Shown: positions 33,968-42,391 of the stretch, one piece after another | How the letters are laid out: every line of letters starts with the position of its first letter | Numbering within the stretch: position 1 is the first letter of the stretch | Assembly: GCA_964649095.1 (NCBI GenBank) | Contig: CAZYPH010000003.1 | Location: forward strand, 1 to 46,625 | Length of the DNA: 46,625 nucleotides | DNA from: CAZYPH01 sp964649095 | Lineage (GTDB): Bacteria > Bdellovibrionota > UBA1018 > UBA923 | Direction of reading: 5' to 3' | Translations under genes and position numbers: made by a program | Notes under the pieces: model-generated | What the model was told of the DNA's origin: nothing | Database searches by the model: none | What the model saw: only the letters and a program-made list of their open reading frames with translations

Positions 33968-34801
33968 TTACGAGATCAATTTCAATGCCATCGTATTGTT
34001 CACGTTAGCTTGAGCGAGCATTGCGGTACCTGACTGCGCCAAAATATTGCGCTTCGTCAATTCCGACGATTCTAAAGCGACGTCCACATCGCGTACCCTA
34101 GAATTCGCTGCCGACAAGTTCTCGTCTGCAATCATTAAGTTGTTAATAGTAGATTGTAATCTGTTTTGTAGGGCACCAAATTCCGCACGGTTATCACTGA
34201 CCATCTTAATGGCATCATCGATTTTAGTTAGATTGCCTTGAGCGGAATCTTTCGTCACGACGTTCATGCCAGTTAGGCCTAGTTTATTTACCGTCACGTC
34301 GGCTTTGGCACCATCAAACAACATACGGTCTTGTTCTGGATTGTTTTTTGTTCCAACTTGAAACTCTAACATCCCCCCATTGCCGTTTAGTAGATTCATA
34401 CCATTAAACTTTGTAACATCTGAAATTCGTTGCACCTCGGCAATAAGGTTCTCAACTTCTTTATTCGTGAAACTTCTTTCAACATCGCCGAGAGTGTCTG
34501 TAGCAGCTTGCATCGAAAGCTCTCTCAGACGCACAAGGATGTTTTGAATCTCGTTAACACCACCCTCAGCGGTTTGAATAAGTGATATGCCATCCAACGC
34601 GTTGCGATTTGCTTGTCGTAACGATCGGATTTCGGCTTTTAATTTTTCCGAAATCGCTAATCCAGCAGCATCATCTCCGGCACGAACGATACGTTCGCCT
34701 GCTGATAATTTTTCTAACGATTTATTCTGACCCTCTCGACTCTGCGTCAAGGCACGCTGTGCCGCTATTGATTGTACGTTTGTCGCAATTCTGAAACCCA
34801 T
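33968..34801 (-). CDS. fliC: Flagellin
   Basis: A 277-residue minimal flagellin with only the conserved D0/D1 parts. The N-terminus is MGFRIATNVQSIAAQRAL and RIVRAGDDAAGLAISEKLKAEIRSLRQA. The C-terminus is SRVRDVDVALESSELTKRNILAQSGTAMLAQANVN. The central variable region is very short (about residues 135-200), so no D2/D3 surface domains. It is exported by the flagellar type III system and polymerises into the filament. It has its own terminator. Bdellovibrio-type bacteria usually carry several flagellin genes; only this one is in the window. Confidence 0.96.
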   Translation of the reverse strand: MGFRIATNVQSIAAQRALTQSREGQNKSLEKLSAGERIVRAGDDAAGLAISEKLKAEIRSLRQANRNALDGISLIQTAEGGVNEIQNILVRLRELSMQAATDTLGDVERSFTNKEVENLIAEVQRISDVTKFNGMNLLNGNGGMLEFQVGTKNNPEQDRMLFDGAKADVTVNKLGLTGMNVVTKDSAQGNLTKIDDAIKMVSDNRAEFGALQNRLQSTINNLMIADENLSAANSRVRDVDVALESSELTKRNILAQSGTAMLAQANVNNTMALKLIS

Positions 34802-34923
34802 TTAATCCCCCTGTGTGTTTGGGCTTAAATTGACTTCATCCAGTGAAGCATCTTTGCGGCACTCCATGCCCTTCGACTTACCGAATACAAACTTGCATTC
34901 TATAAATCTGACTTACATCCACT

Positions 34924-34949
34924 AGTTCGGCGGTCGCGCCAAAACCTTG
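34924..34949 (-). promoter_or_regulatory. Possible sigma28 (FliA)-type promoter for fliC
   Basis: On the minus strand CAAGGTTT (34942-34949) and GCCGAACT (34924-34931) resemble the sigma28 elements TAAAGTTT and GCCGATAA. The spacing is 10 bases instead of 11. The leader to ATG 34801 would be about 115 bases. The rest of the 300-base gap (34802-35102) holds the regulator's terminator and no gene I can support. Confidence 0.35.
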
Positions 34950-35030
34950 ACAGTAAATAAAACCCGACCAAATCAGTATCGGTATTATTGATCCTATATA
35001 TATAGTTCTGTAAATCTATAAAACAAAAAA

Positions 35031-35058
35031 GCCCCTAGCTGATGTCTCAGCTAGGGGC
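35031..35058 (-). terminator. Rho-independent terminator after the regulator gene
   Basis: A perfect 12-bp stem (GCCCCTAGCTGA with TCAGCTAGGGGC) and 4-base loop; on the minus strand it is followed by TTTTTTGTTTT. Confidence 0.93.
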
Positions 35059-35102
35059 CGTCATTTACGTTTATCGTTAACGTCTATCGTTACGAGAGTG
35101 TT

Positions 35103-36077
35103 TTAAACGTCGATGCCGACGCGTCGATACTCATTCAACTTATTTCGTAATGTTCGAATACTAATACCTAACTCTCGAGCAGTGTGCGTGCGATTGCCAT
35201 TGTGGTACGCCAACGACTTTAATATTACGGCACGTTCGATTTCATCTAACGTACGTCCTGGTGCCCACTGCGCTTGAGTCTCCCAATCGATCGAGTGTGC
35301 GCCGCTACCCTGATGCGTAGCAGGATTCACTTGACCCACTGTAATATCCAGCGCACGAATTACGCCATCGTTTGCACTCATCATAGCTCGTTCAAGAATC
35401 GACTCGAGCTCACGTAAGTTGTTTGGAAAATCATGCGTCGACAGTTTTTCAACTGCCTCCTCTGTGATTCCAGAAACTCGGCGACCGGTACGCGTCGAAA
35501 TACGACCCATCATCGTAGACACAAGGCCTTTAATATCGGCCGTACGCTCACGTACTGGTGGCATAGTAATTGTGACGTTGTTTAGCCTAAAATAGAGAGC
35601 TTCGTTGAAGCGCCCCTGACTTACCAAGTCCGCCAGGTTCTTATTTGTTACTGATACGACACGTACATCAATAGGTATGGCCGTAGTGGCACCAAGTCTC
35701 TCTACCGTTGCATTCTCAAGCACTCGAAGCAGTTTTGCTTGCAACTTAAGTGACAACTCAGAAACATCATCTAAAATTATCGTTCCATTGTGTGCCTGCT
35801 CGAATTTACCGCGCTTTTCACTGACGGTGCCGGCGAAGGCTCCTTTTTCGAAACCAAACAATTCTGTTTCTAAAAGCATCTCTGGTTGCTGTGCGCAGTT
35901 TACAATTACACAAGGACTTTGATTGCGATTGGATTTTTGATGTACCAACTTCGCTAAGCTATTCTTCCCTGTGCTTGGCTCACCTTGCACCAGAACCGAT
36001 GAACGTGAACTTGCCACGCTATCGACTAGACGCAAGATTTCTTTCATCTTGGTATCATTCGTTTGAATGTCGATCAT
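35103..36077 (-). CDS. NtrC-type AAA+ regulator with altered GAFTGA and Walker B motifs
   Basis: A 324-residue protein: AAA+ domain from the very N-terminus and a C-terminal Fis-type helix-turn-helix (HTARELGISIRTLRNKLNEYR). There is no receiver or sensor domain. Walker A is GEPSTGKN (32-39). The loop that contacts sigma54, GAFTGA, reads GAFAGT (79-84), and Walker B ends ILDDV (D103, D104) instead of DE. The Arg finger region LYFRLN is kept. It is therefore a degenerate enhancer-binding protein: it may act without sigma54, need a partner, or be an antagonist. RBS AGGAGG is 9-14 bases upstream. It follows the TPR gene by 31 bp and precedes flagellin, consistent with a flagellar role like FlgR/FlrC. 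Confidence 0.9.
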   Translation of the reverse strand: MIDIQTNDTKMKEILRLVDSVASSRSSVLVQGEPSTGKNSLAKLVHQKSNRNQSPCVIVNCAQQPEMLLETELFGFEKGAFAGTVSEKRGKFEQAHNGTIILDDVSELSLKLQAKLLRVLENATVERLGATTAIPIDVRVVSVTNKNLADLVSQGRFNEALYFRLNNVTITMPPVRERTADIKGLVSTMMGRISTRTGRRVSGITEEAVEKLSTHDFPNNLRELESILERAMMSANDGVIRALDITVGQVNPATHQGSGAHSIDWETQAQWAPGRTLDEIERAVILKSLAYHNGNRTHTARELGISIRTLRNKLNEYRRVGIDV

Positions 36078-36108
36078 AGAAATGACCTCCTGTCATTTTG
36101 GTTTATAA

Positions 36109-39030
36109 TTATCGTTTCTCTATCGCCGACTGTTTGTCTTCCCACTGAATCTGCTCAAGTTCCGCTTGGGCAGATTTTTTCCAGGTCTCTTGACCTGAAT
36201 CTTTCGCTTCGATTGAAGCTAATTTTCTAAAACTTTCTGTCGCCTGCGTACGTTTTCCTAAACGCAACAGACTCTTTGATTGTATAAACTTAATTTCAGC
36301 AATTACCGGGGCGTTAAGTTCGCTATAACTTGCATCATCTTCAGTGAGCTTTAAGACCTCACCAAATTTTCCCAATTCAAAATAAGATCGAACCAACTGA
36401 TATAAAATACGATCTTTAGTGCCCGAACCTTCAAACCAGACCCCAAAACGCAATTGCATCTGTTCGAATTCTTTCAATACGACATCATATTTGCGTTCTT
36501 TAAAATGCAACTTAATACGATGAACATGAGCCATGAGACCAATCTTGGCGTTCGCAGCTGACGGATTCTGTTTCAAAACCAACGCAAGCAACTCTTCAGT
36601 TGAGCTTAATAGAACGCGGTCTTCTTTACCCTCATAGGCGCGTTCGGCTAATGCGGCATAGACTTCTATTCGATTTTCGACCGGTTCAATAACGTTCGAA
36701 GCCCAACTCGACAACAAGCCGATATTGCTGACACCCATGTCGGTAACTTTAAATTTAACATAATAATATATTGATTTTGCTATATTATTGAGCTTCTTTT
36801 GATTTGCGTCTGAGCTATCTAACTCACTTATCAACTGAATCGCAGCATCTACTTTACCAAGCTTTAAATTAGCTAAGGCGTACTGTGCAGTGATATTTGC
36901 TTTGTCGTCTGACGAAAACAAATCCGCATACTGATCTCCAAACTGAATAGCGCCTTTGTAATCTTTAGCAACAATTAACTCCTGCATGCGACCTGCCACG
37001 GCGCGAGCAAAGGCTTCTTTGATGACTTGACCGAACTTAAATGACTTTAGACGCAGTCTATAGTCATCGACAAACTTAAGAGTCTTTTTATAATCGTTGC
37101 TCCAGATACGTACGAGAATCTCGTGCACGTCACGATAGGTCTTAATATCGCTCGCTAACAAGAAAGGATCTTCAAGAGTTACCTCCGACAAACGATCGTA
37201 GAACAGTTGATAGTAATTCTCCTGAGTCTCTCTTTGTTTAGGCTCAAGTTGGTTGTTATCTACATAACAACGCGAAAGCCGCATCTGCGCAAAGTGCGCA
37301 CCCAGAGTATAGGGGTGGCGATTAATAAGCAGCTCGTAAGCCTTTGCTGGATCTGGCAAACCCTTCGCCATAAGAGTTTTATCAAAAGCCAAATGCTGCA
37401 TCTCCACCAATCTTAACTTCGCGGCCCATTCATATGAATGCCCGCCAGCATATTGTAAATAATCAATATAAGCTTCTTGCGCAGTCTGATAGCGACCCAT
37501 CTGAAAATACGCTTCCGCTCTATTAAATAGAGTAACTGCCAACATGGATAACAAATGCCTTGGAACCGACTCACCCACCAACGAATTCTTCGACTTTGTT
37601 ACCTTGCCACTCTCATCTAATATACCAATTCGTTCTGCTAATACTCTTGATACGGGAAACTGCCGAATGGCTCGTTCATACGATAGGATGGCGCGCTCCC
37701 AAAACTTGCGCGATGAATACACCTCACCCATACGATAACTAGCTTCCATCGATAACACTGTATTGCTTTCTACAACGGCTTGATAGGCGCGTTCGGCACG
37801 ATCGTATTCGCCGAGAGACAATAAAATTTCGGCACTCACTAATCGAAACGCTAAGGGCCATAACACCCGCTTATCGTCGTTAGAAAACTGCAGTTGGGCG
37901 CCCTGTAAGGCAAGGTCAAGAATCTCAAGTTTCGCACCTTGATCGATTCGATCAAAGGCCTGTTGAAAGAAATAGGCTAAAACTTGAGGGCCTCGTTGAT
38001 CATCTAATGACTTAGATGCAAAACCCTGCCTCAGAATCTTTCGTAGCTGATCGTTCGCTTTTTCTTTAAAGGCATCAGACTTCAACTGGTGTGCTAGTTC
38101 TAAAAAAATATTTGCTCGCAGAAAATCTACCTCGCGTCGCAGTGTGCTTTTTGGAAATTCTTTCTGATAAAATTCCATCGAGCGCAAAGCGAGTCCGTAT
38201 TTTTTCGCTTTTCTCAAACGATGCATGAGTCGGTAGTGAGCTAATTCACGAGGTTTAATCGTATCGACTGGAGCCTCTGTAAGATCTAACAATGGATACA
38301 CGTATCCAGACTCTGGCGAATCGATGTTAAAGAATTTTTTAAAATCAAAACGCGAATGCAAAACTCCATAGGATAGAAATGGATCGCGATCAAAATCTAG
38401 TTTTTCCTGACAAATGTATTGATTCGAAGGGCGTGCGGTTTTAACTACTGCCATCGGCTGTGGTTTTGACTTCAGGCTTTTCGCTGTATCAACGGCCGCA
38501 TTAACGTTGAGTTTGCTAGTCGTCTTGCCATCGACCCAAAAATCCATTTTCAATCGACTCGTCGCTTTATCAAAATAGGCAAAATGATCCACTTTATTGC
38601 CAGGCTTTAACTTAATCTCAAATTCTAGCGGGCGGTTGTTTAGTGGGTCTGTTGATTGGCGCTCTACAAAGTCTATTCGTTCTACCCGCCCATCTTTTGT
38701 TTCTTTGAGTTTTGCATTGATGGCATCGGTCCGTTGTTTGATTGCTTTCAAATCACCAGCATCACCGTTAGCGATTTGAACTTGTAACAAAAGCGTTCGA
38801 CCGTTTTTGCTCGATTCAATAGTATAGGCATCTGGAGAACCCACTAAAAACTCTAAATGGCTATAGGTGTTATGCGCTTGCAGCTCAGGCCAATCAGCTG
38901 CCACTGCAAATTCGGCAGAAGAAGCAGCACCAAATAGGACAATCAAAAACATAGCCCCGTAAGAGAACGACTTAAGTTGTTCTTTAATGAAGCCATAATT
39001 GTTGATTGTTTCACCCAAGCCCGAAATCAT
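36109..39030 (-). CDS. Exported TPR protein with AMIN-like N-terminus, in operon with the regulator
   Basis: A 973-residue protein. The hydrophobic N-terminal stretch YGAMFLIVLFGAASSAEFAVAA is a likely signal peptide. Residues ~50-170 form an AMIN-like beta domain (LLQVQIANGDAG, FEIKLKPGNK). From about 250 it consists of many helical TPR-type repeats, e.g. LLSLGEYDRAERAYQAVVE, MGEVYSSRKFWERAILSYERAI, MGRYQTAQEAYIDYLQY, YFELGKFGEVLKL. It is probably a periplasmic scaffold or wall-associated protein. The ribosome binding site is a GGGGGG run 8-13 bases before ATG 39030, and a sigma54 promoter lies just upstream. The exact role is unknown; the context suggests flagellar or motility-linked envelope assembly. 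Confidence 0.87.
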   Translation of the reverse strand: MISGLGETINNYGFIKEQLKSFSYGAMFLIVLFGAASSAEFAVAADWPELQAHNTYSHLEFLVGSPDAYTIESSKNGRTLLLQVQIANGDAGDLKAIKQRTDAINAKLKETKDGRVERIDFVERQSTDPLNNRPLEFEIKLKPGNKVDHFAYFDKATSRLKMDFWVDGKTTSKLNVNAAVDTAKSLKSKPQPMAVVKTARPSNQYICQEKLDFDRDPFLSYGVLHSRFDFKKFFNIDSPESGYVYPLLDLTEAPVDTIKPRELAHYRLMHRLRKAKKYGLALRSMEFYQKEFPKSTLRREVDFLRANIFLELAHQLKSDAFKEKANDQLRKILRQGFASKSLDDQRGPQVLAYFFQQAFDRIDQGAKLEILDLALQGAQLQFSNDDKRVLWPLAFRLVSAEILLSLGEYDRAERAYQAVVESNTVLSMEASYRMGEVYSSRKFWERAILSYERAIRQFPVSRVLAERIGILDESGKVTKSKNSLVGESVPRHLLSMLAVTLFNRAEAYFQMGRYQTAQEAYIDYLQYAGGHSYEWAAKLRLVEMQHLAFDKTLMAKGLPDPAKAYELLINRHPYTLGAHFAQMRLSRCYVDNNQLEPKQRETQENYYQLFYDRLSEVTLEDPFLLASDIKTYRDVHEILVRIWSNDYKKTLKFVDDYRLRLKSFKFGQVIKEAFARAVAGRMQELIVAKDYKGAIQFGDQYADLFSSDDKANITAQYALANLKLGKVDAAIQLISELDSSDANQKKLNNIAKSIYYYVKFKVTDMGVSNIGLLSSWASNVIEPVENRIEVYAALAERAYEGKEDRVLLSSTEELLALVLKQNPSAANAKIGLMAHVHRIKLHFKERKYDVVLKEFEQMQLRFGVWFEGSGTKDRILYQLVRSYFELGKFGEVLKLTEDDASYSELNAPVIAEIKFIQSKSLLRLGKRTQATESFRKLASIEAKDSGQETWKKSAQAELEQIQWEDKQSAIEKR

Positions 39031-39057
39031 TTCGGTTGCCCCCCAATTACTCTAGGT

Positions 39058-39073
39058 AGCATTTGCTGTGCCA
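39058..39073 (-). promoter_or_regulatory. Sigma54 (RpoN) promoter of the TPR-regulator operon
   Basis: On the minus strand the sequence TGGCACAGCAAATGCT has GG and GC exactly 10 bases apart. It matches the -24/-12 consensus TGGCACG-N4-TTGCW at all but two fixed positions. It ends 28 bases before ATG 39030, leaving room for a start site and the G-rich RBS. Confidence 0.8.
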
Positions 39074-39202
39074 AACTTTTCCCGTGGAAAATAAAACCTA
39101 AATCAGTAGGCAGACCATGAATTATAAACTGATTTTATTGAAATCAGACTACTTTTTTGAATAGCCAAAAAGAGTACTCAATTGAAACACCGCTTGGTAT
39201 GT

Positions 39203-39269
39203 CAAAATGCACCACGTCATTTTGGCCTAGGGGTTGAGAAATTGACCTCAACAGAGTCAACGTTTTGAC
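39203..39269. promoter_or_regulatory. Cluster of three inverted repeats, likely activator sites
   Basis: Three dyads are stacked 130-210 bases upstream of the sigma54 promoter: CAAAATG-N8-CATTTTG (39203-39224), GTTGAG-N8-CTCAAC (39233-39252) and GTCAA-CGTT-TTGAC (39256-39269). The last has the GTCAA-N4-TTGAC form of FleQ boxes. Their position suits enhancer sites for an NtrC/FleQ-type activator. They also lie just before the divergent lipid-transporter operon, so they could regulate it too. The remaining gap (39074-39202 and 39270-39350) shows no gene. Confidence 0.55.
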
Positions 39270-39350
39270 GATAAGACTTCAGTATAAATTGTTAACATTT
39301 ACCCTAGGAGCTTGTTAGGGCGCTCAATTCAGCGACCTTACAACAGACGC

Positions 39351-40055
39351 ATGACACGAATAAACACCACTCGTTATCACCAAAATCGGATCGTTGTTCA
39401 GCTAGGAGTACTGGCCCTTCTTATGGGCTTTAGCGCCTGTAGCTTGATTTTTGGCGGGTCAAACGAACCAGATCTGCGCAGCGATAAGCATACCCTAAAG
39501 CCACTAAATGAACTGACGGAGAATCGTTGGCTAGAGCTCACTCCGAAGGCGCCCCCTGCAGGCAATCAAACACAGACTCCATCGACACCGCTGTATTCGA
39601 CAATTTTGGGAAGCGATCCATTGTCGTACGACCTGGGAGACGTCGTCTACTACCACAGGCAATCAGAATCGCTCATTGCTATGAGCAGTGTTTGCGGCAC
39701 CAATCGTAAGTCGGTGAATCTTGAACAGTCAGCAAAAGTCTTATTCACGGGGATACCGCTAAAGAGTCCGGCAAAATTTTCCCACCGAATTATCGACTCA
39801 ACTGAAGCCGTGGAGGCCACCGTGCAGACAAATACGTTTTTATCAAAAAAATCAAATTCTAGTGAACGCAAGATTTCTTCACAGACAAACCATTCAAACA
39901 TACAATCAGAATTGCTTTTAAAAGCGGTCGTCATTCAAAAGAGTGCCTGTAATTTCGATTTTATGATGATTAGTAGAGCCGATCTACCGCAGATAGTGCG
40001 TGCCGAGCTCGATCACGACTTTGAACTTTTTCTGAAAGGGTTTCACATTGAATAA
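39351..40055 (+). CDS. Lipoprotein of the lipid ABC transporter operon
   Basis: About 234 residues from ATG 39351 (a TTG at 39312 is the only longer start). The signal peptide LGVLALLMGFSAC places the lipobox Cys at about residue 30. The mature region has YDLGDVVYYHRQSESLIAMSSVCG. I associate this pattern with lipoproteins next to Mla-like transporters in deltaproteobacterial genomes, though I cannot name the family. A Ser/Thr/Asn-rich segment is near residues 160-190. It overlaps the TTG start of the permease gene by 8 bp, so it belongs to the same transcript. A role as OM or periplasmic partner of the transporter is inferred. Confidence 0.8.
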   Translation: MTRINTTRYHQNRIVVQLGVLALLMGFSACSLIFGGSNEPDLRSDKHTLKPLNELTENRWLELTPKAPPAGNQTQTPSTPLYSTILGSDPLSYDLGDVVYYHRQSESLIAMSSVCGTNRKSVNLEQSAKVLFTGIPLKSPAKFSHRIIDSTEAVEATVQTNTFLSKKSNSSERKISSQTNHSNIQSELLLKAVVIQKSACNFDFMMISRADLPQIVRAELDHDFELFLKGFHIE

Positions 40056-40845
40056 TCTCGCGTTTTTTAGACGCATTGGTGAGAGAGTAATGGGTGCCTT
40101 TCAAGTCTCTGGCGGCATCACACAACTTGGGTTTCAGGCCTTAAAAGAGAGCGTGAGTAGTCCGTATTACTTTCGGTTAACATTAGAACAACTATATATA
40201 ATTGGAGTGCAGTCGTTTGCACTTGTAACAGTTACAGCACTAGCCACGGGCTCTGTAATGGCATTGCAATTTGGTTACGGGTTACAAAAATTTGGTGGTC
40301 AACTGTATGTGCCTAAACTTCTGTCGCTTTCATTTGTGCGGGAGATGGGCCCTGTCTTTACAAGTCTATTAGTCGCTGCCCGCATTGGTTCAGGTATTAC
40401 GGCCGAAATCGGTTCTATGAATGTGACTCAACAAATTGATGCCATACGAGCGCTTGGAACAAGCCCGATAAAGAAAATTGTGATCCCTCGTCTCATTGCT
40501 ACGATGATTGCGCTGCCACTTTTGTCGGTGTTTGCAAACTTTATCGGCATTACGGGTGGCATGTTAGTGACGGTAAAAGAACTAGGTCAAAGTCCCGATT
40601 TTTTTCTCACAAAAGCTATTGAAGCCTTACGCCTTAGTGATTTCATTATGGGTTTAATCAAGACTTTTGTCTTCGCAATCTTTATCGCATTGGCTTCATG
40701 TTATCAGGGCATGCGTACAACCGGGGGAACACGAGGCGTAGGCGATGCCACAACGTGGGTTGTAGTAACAACTAATATTTTTATAATGATCGCTGACTTT
40801 TTTCTAACGAAGGCCTTTATTTTGGTGCATCCGTATCATGACTAA
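40048..40845 (+). CDS. mlaE: MlaE-type lipid ABC transporter permease
   Basis: A 265-residue inner-membrane permease of the MlaE/PF02405 family. REMGPVFTSLLVAARIGSGITAEIGSMNVTQQIDAIRALGTSP is the family signature, with about five membrane segments. The start is TTG 40048 with AAGGG upstream; an ATG at 40090 is the alternative. It overlaps the ATPase gene by 8 bp. It transports phospholipids between membranes with MlaF and an MCE protein. Confidence 0.94.
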   Translation: MNNLAFFRRIGERVMGAFQVSGGITQLGFQALKESVSSPYYFRLTLEQLYIIGVQSFALVTVTALATGSVMALQFGYGLQKFGGQLYVPKLLSLSFVREMGPVFTSLLVAARIGSGITAEIGSMNVTQQIDAIRALGTSPIKKIVIPRLIATMIALPLLSVFANFIGITGGMLVTVKELGQSPDFFLTKAIEALRLSDFIMGLIKTFVFAIFIALASCYQGMRTTGGTRGVGDATTWVVVTTNIFIMIADFFLTKAFILVHPYHD

Positions 40846-41593
40846 AAAAATAATTTTGTCGATACAAAATGTATTTAAACAGTTTGGCGAAAAGAAAGTT
40901 CACCAAGGTGTTTCGTTTGACCTCTATAGTGGCGAAATTCTAGCCCTGTTTGGCGGCAGTGGTTCTGGCAAAAGCGTTATTCTACGTAGTCTTATCGGCC
41001 TTGAAAAACCAGACTCCGGTTCGATTATATTTGAAAACAAAGACATCGCAAAAATGAATGACTTTGATTTAATCGATGTCCGAAAAAAAATTGGTTACGT
41101 CTTTCAAAATGGGGCGTTATTCGACTCGATGACTGTAGCAGAAAACCTAGCGTATCCTTTGTTAGAACACACCGACTACTCCGACACCGTCATCACAGAA
41201 AAGATTACTGAGATGTTAGATCTCATCGGCCTTAAAGGCAGCGAACAACTTTTACCAGCTTCTCTATCAGGGGGCATGCAAAAGCGTGTTGGTGCCGCAC
41301 GCGCCATCATATTAGGCCCAAAGATTATTCTATACGATGAACCTACTGCGGGCCTCGACCCTTTTAATACCCAACGACTATTAGAGCTTATGCGCAGCAT
41401 CCAGCGCCGCCCCGGTGAACACTCAGCTATATTCGTAACGCACGATATACCTGCCGCCTTTGAAGTGGCCGACCGCGTAGCGATTTTAGCCAAAGGCAAA
41501 ATCCACACGATCGACACCGTTGAAAATATAAAAAAATCAAATGACCCGTTTGTGAAAGCCTTTATTTCCGGAGAGGAGACCTCACACTTATGA
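40838..41593 (+). CDS. mlaF: MlaF-type lipid ABC transporter ATPase
   Basis: A 251-residue ABC ATPase: Walker A GGSGSGKSVILRSL, Q-loop YVFQNGALFDSMTV, signature LSGGMQKRVGAARAI, Walker B IILYDEPTAGLDP and H-loop IFVTHD. ALFDSMTV and GGM are typical of the MlaF subfamily. It energises phospholipid movement through MlaE. Overlaps the MCE gene by 4 bp (ATGA). Confidence 0.96.
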   Translation: MTKKIILSIQNVFKQFGEKKVHQGVSFDLYSGEILALFGGSGSGKSVILRSLIGLEKPDSGSIIFENKDIAKMNDFDLIDVRKKIGYVFQNGALFDSMTVAENLAYPLLEHTDYSDTVITEKITEMLDLIGLKGSEQLLPASLSGGMQKRVGAARAIILGPKIILYDEPTAGLDPFNTQRLLELMRSIQRRPGEHSAIFVTHDIPAAFEVADRVAILAKGKIHTIDTVENIKKSNDPFVKAFISGEETSHL

Positions 41594-42384
41594 ACCGTTC
41601 CATTAGCCAAGAAGTCAAAGTTGGAATTTTTGTCGCGTTGGGTTTACTTCTCAGTATGATTACGTTGCTCATTCTCGGTGGGGGCTCATCGATTTTTTCA
41701 AAAGGACTTACGTTTCACACACGTGTCTCTCAGATTGAAGGCCTAATTGAGGGGGGGAACGTCAAAATATCTGGTATCAAAGTAGGCCAGGTCACCGCCA
41801 TCGGATTCGAAGACAACTCTACCGATGTGCGTGTCACCTTCTCAGTTGCTGAAAAATATAAAGACGTGATTCGTCAAAATGCATCCATCACGATTCAAAC
41901 CCAAGGCATGTTAGGGGATAAATACATCATGATCCATCCCGGCACCACAGATGCCGAGGTTGCCAAGTCTGGATCTGAAATAAAAAGCGAACCACCAAAA
42001 GAAATTAAAGACTATTTAAACGACGCAGATGCCGTTGTGAGTCGATTAAAAAGCTCACTAGGCCACGTCGATCAAATCTTGAGCTCTTTCGAGCGCGAAA
42101 AGCGCTCGGAACAATTCTTTAAAAATATGGCGAGTCTGTCAGGAAAACTAAATGACAGTACAAAGTTGGCTAATGACTCGATGACACGATTACACTCTAT
42201 CATTTCAAAAGTAGATAGCGGCGAGGGCACTCTGGGAGCATTAATCAACGACCCCTCACTCTACGAAGACATGCGGAATCTGATTGGTGGCGTAAATCGA
42301 AACCGCGTATTCAAATACGTCGTTCGTAAAAGCGTCGAAAGCTCACGCGAAGCACGAGAGAACGAAGAGAACGCTAAGAAATAA
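41590..42384 (+). CDS. mlaD: MlaD-type MCE-domain protein
   Basis: A 264-residue protein with a single N-terminal membrane anchor (VGIFVALGLLLSMITLLIL) and an MCE domain of about residues 40-120 (FHTRVSQIEGLIEGGNVKISGIKVGQV, ITIQTQGMLGDKYIMIHPG). A helical C-terminal tail of about 120 residues follows. It forms the periplasmic lipid-binding ring on MlaE. No mlaB or mlaC follows; the next gene is convergent 7 bp away. Confidence 0.95.
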   Translation: MNRSISQEVKVGIFVALGLLLSMITLLILGGGSSIFSKGLTFHTRVSQIEGLIEGGNVKISGIKVGQVTAIGFEDNSTDVRVTFSVAEKYKDVIRQNASITIQTQGMLGDKYIMIHPGTTDAEVAKSGSEIKSEPPKEIKDYLNDADAVVSRLKSSLGHVDQILSSFEREKRSEQFFKNMASLSGKLNDSTKLANDSMTRLHSIISKVDSGEGTLGALINDPSLYEDMRNLIGGVNRNRVFKYVVRKSVESSREARENEENAKK

Positions 42385-42391
42385 GTCTTAA

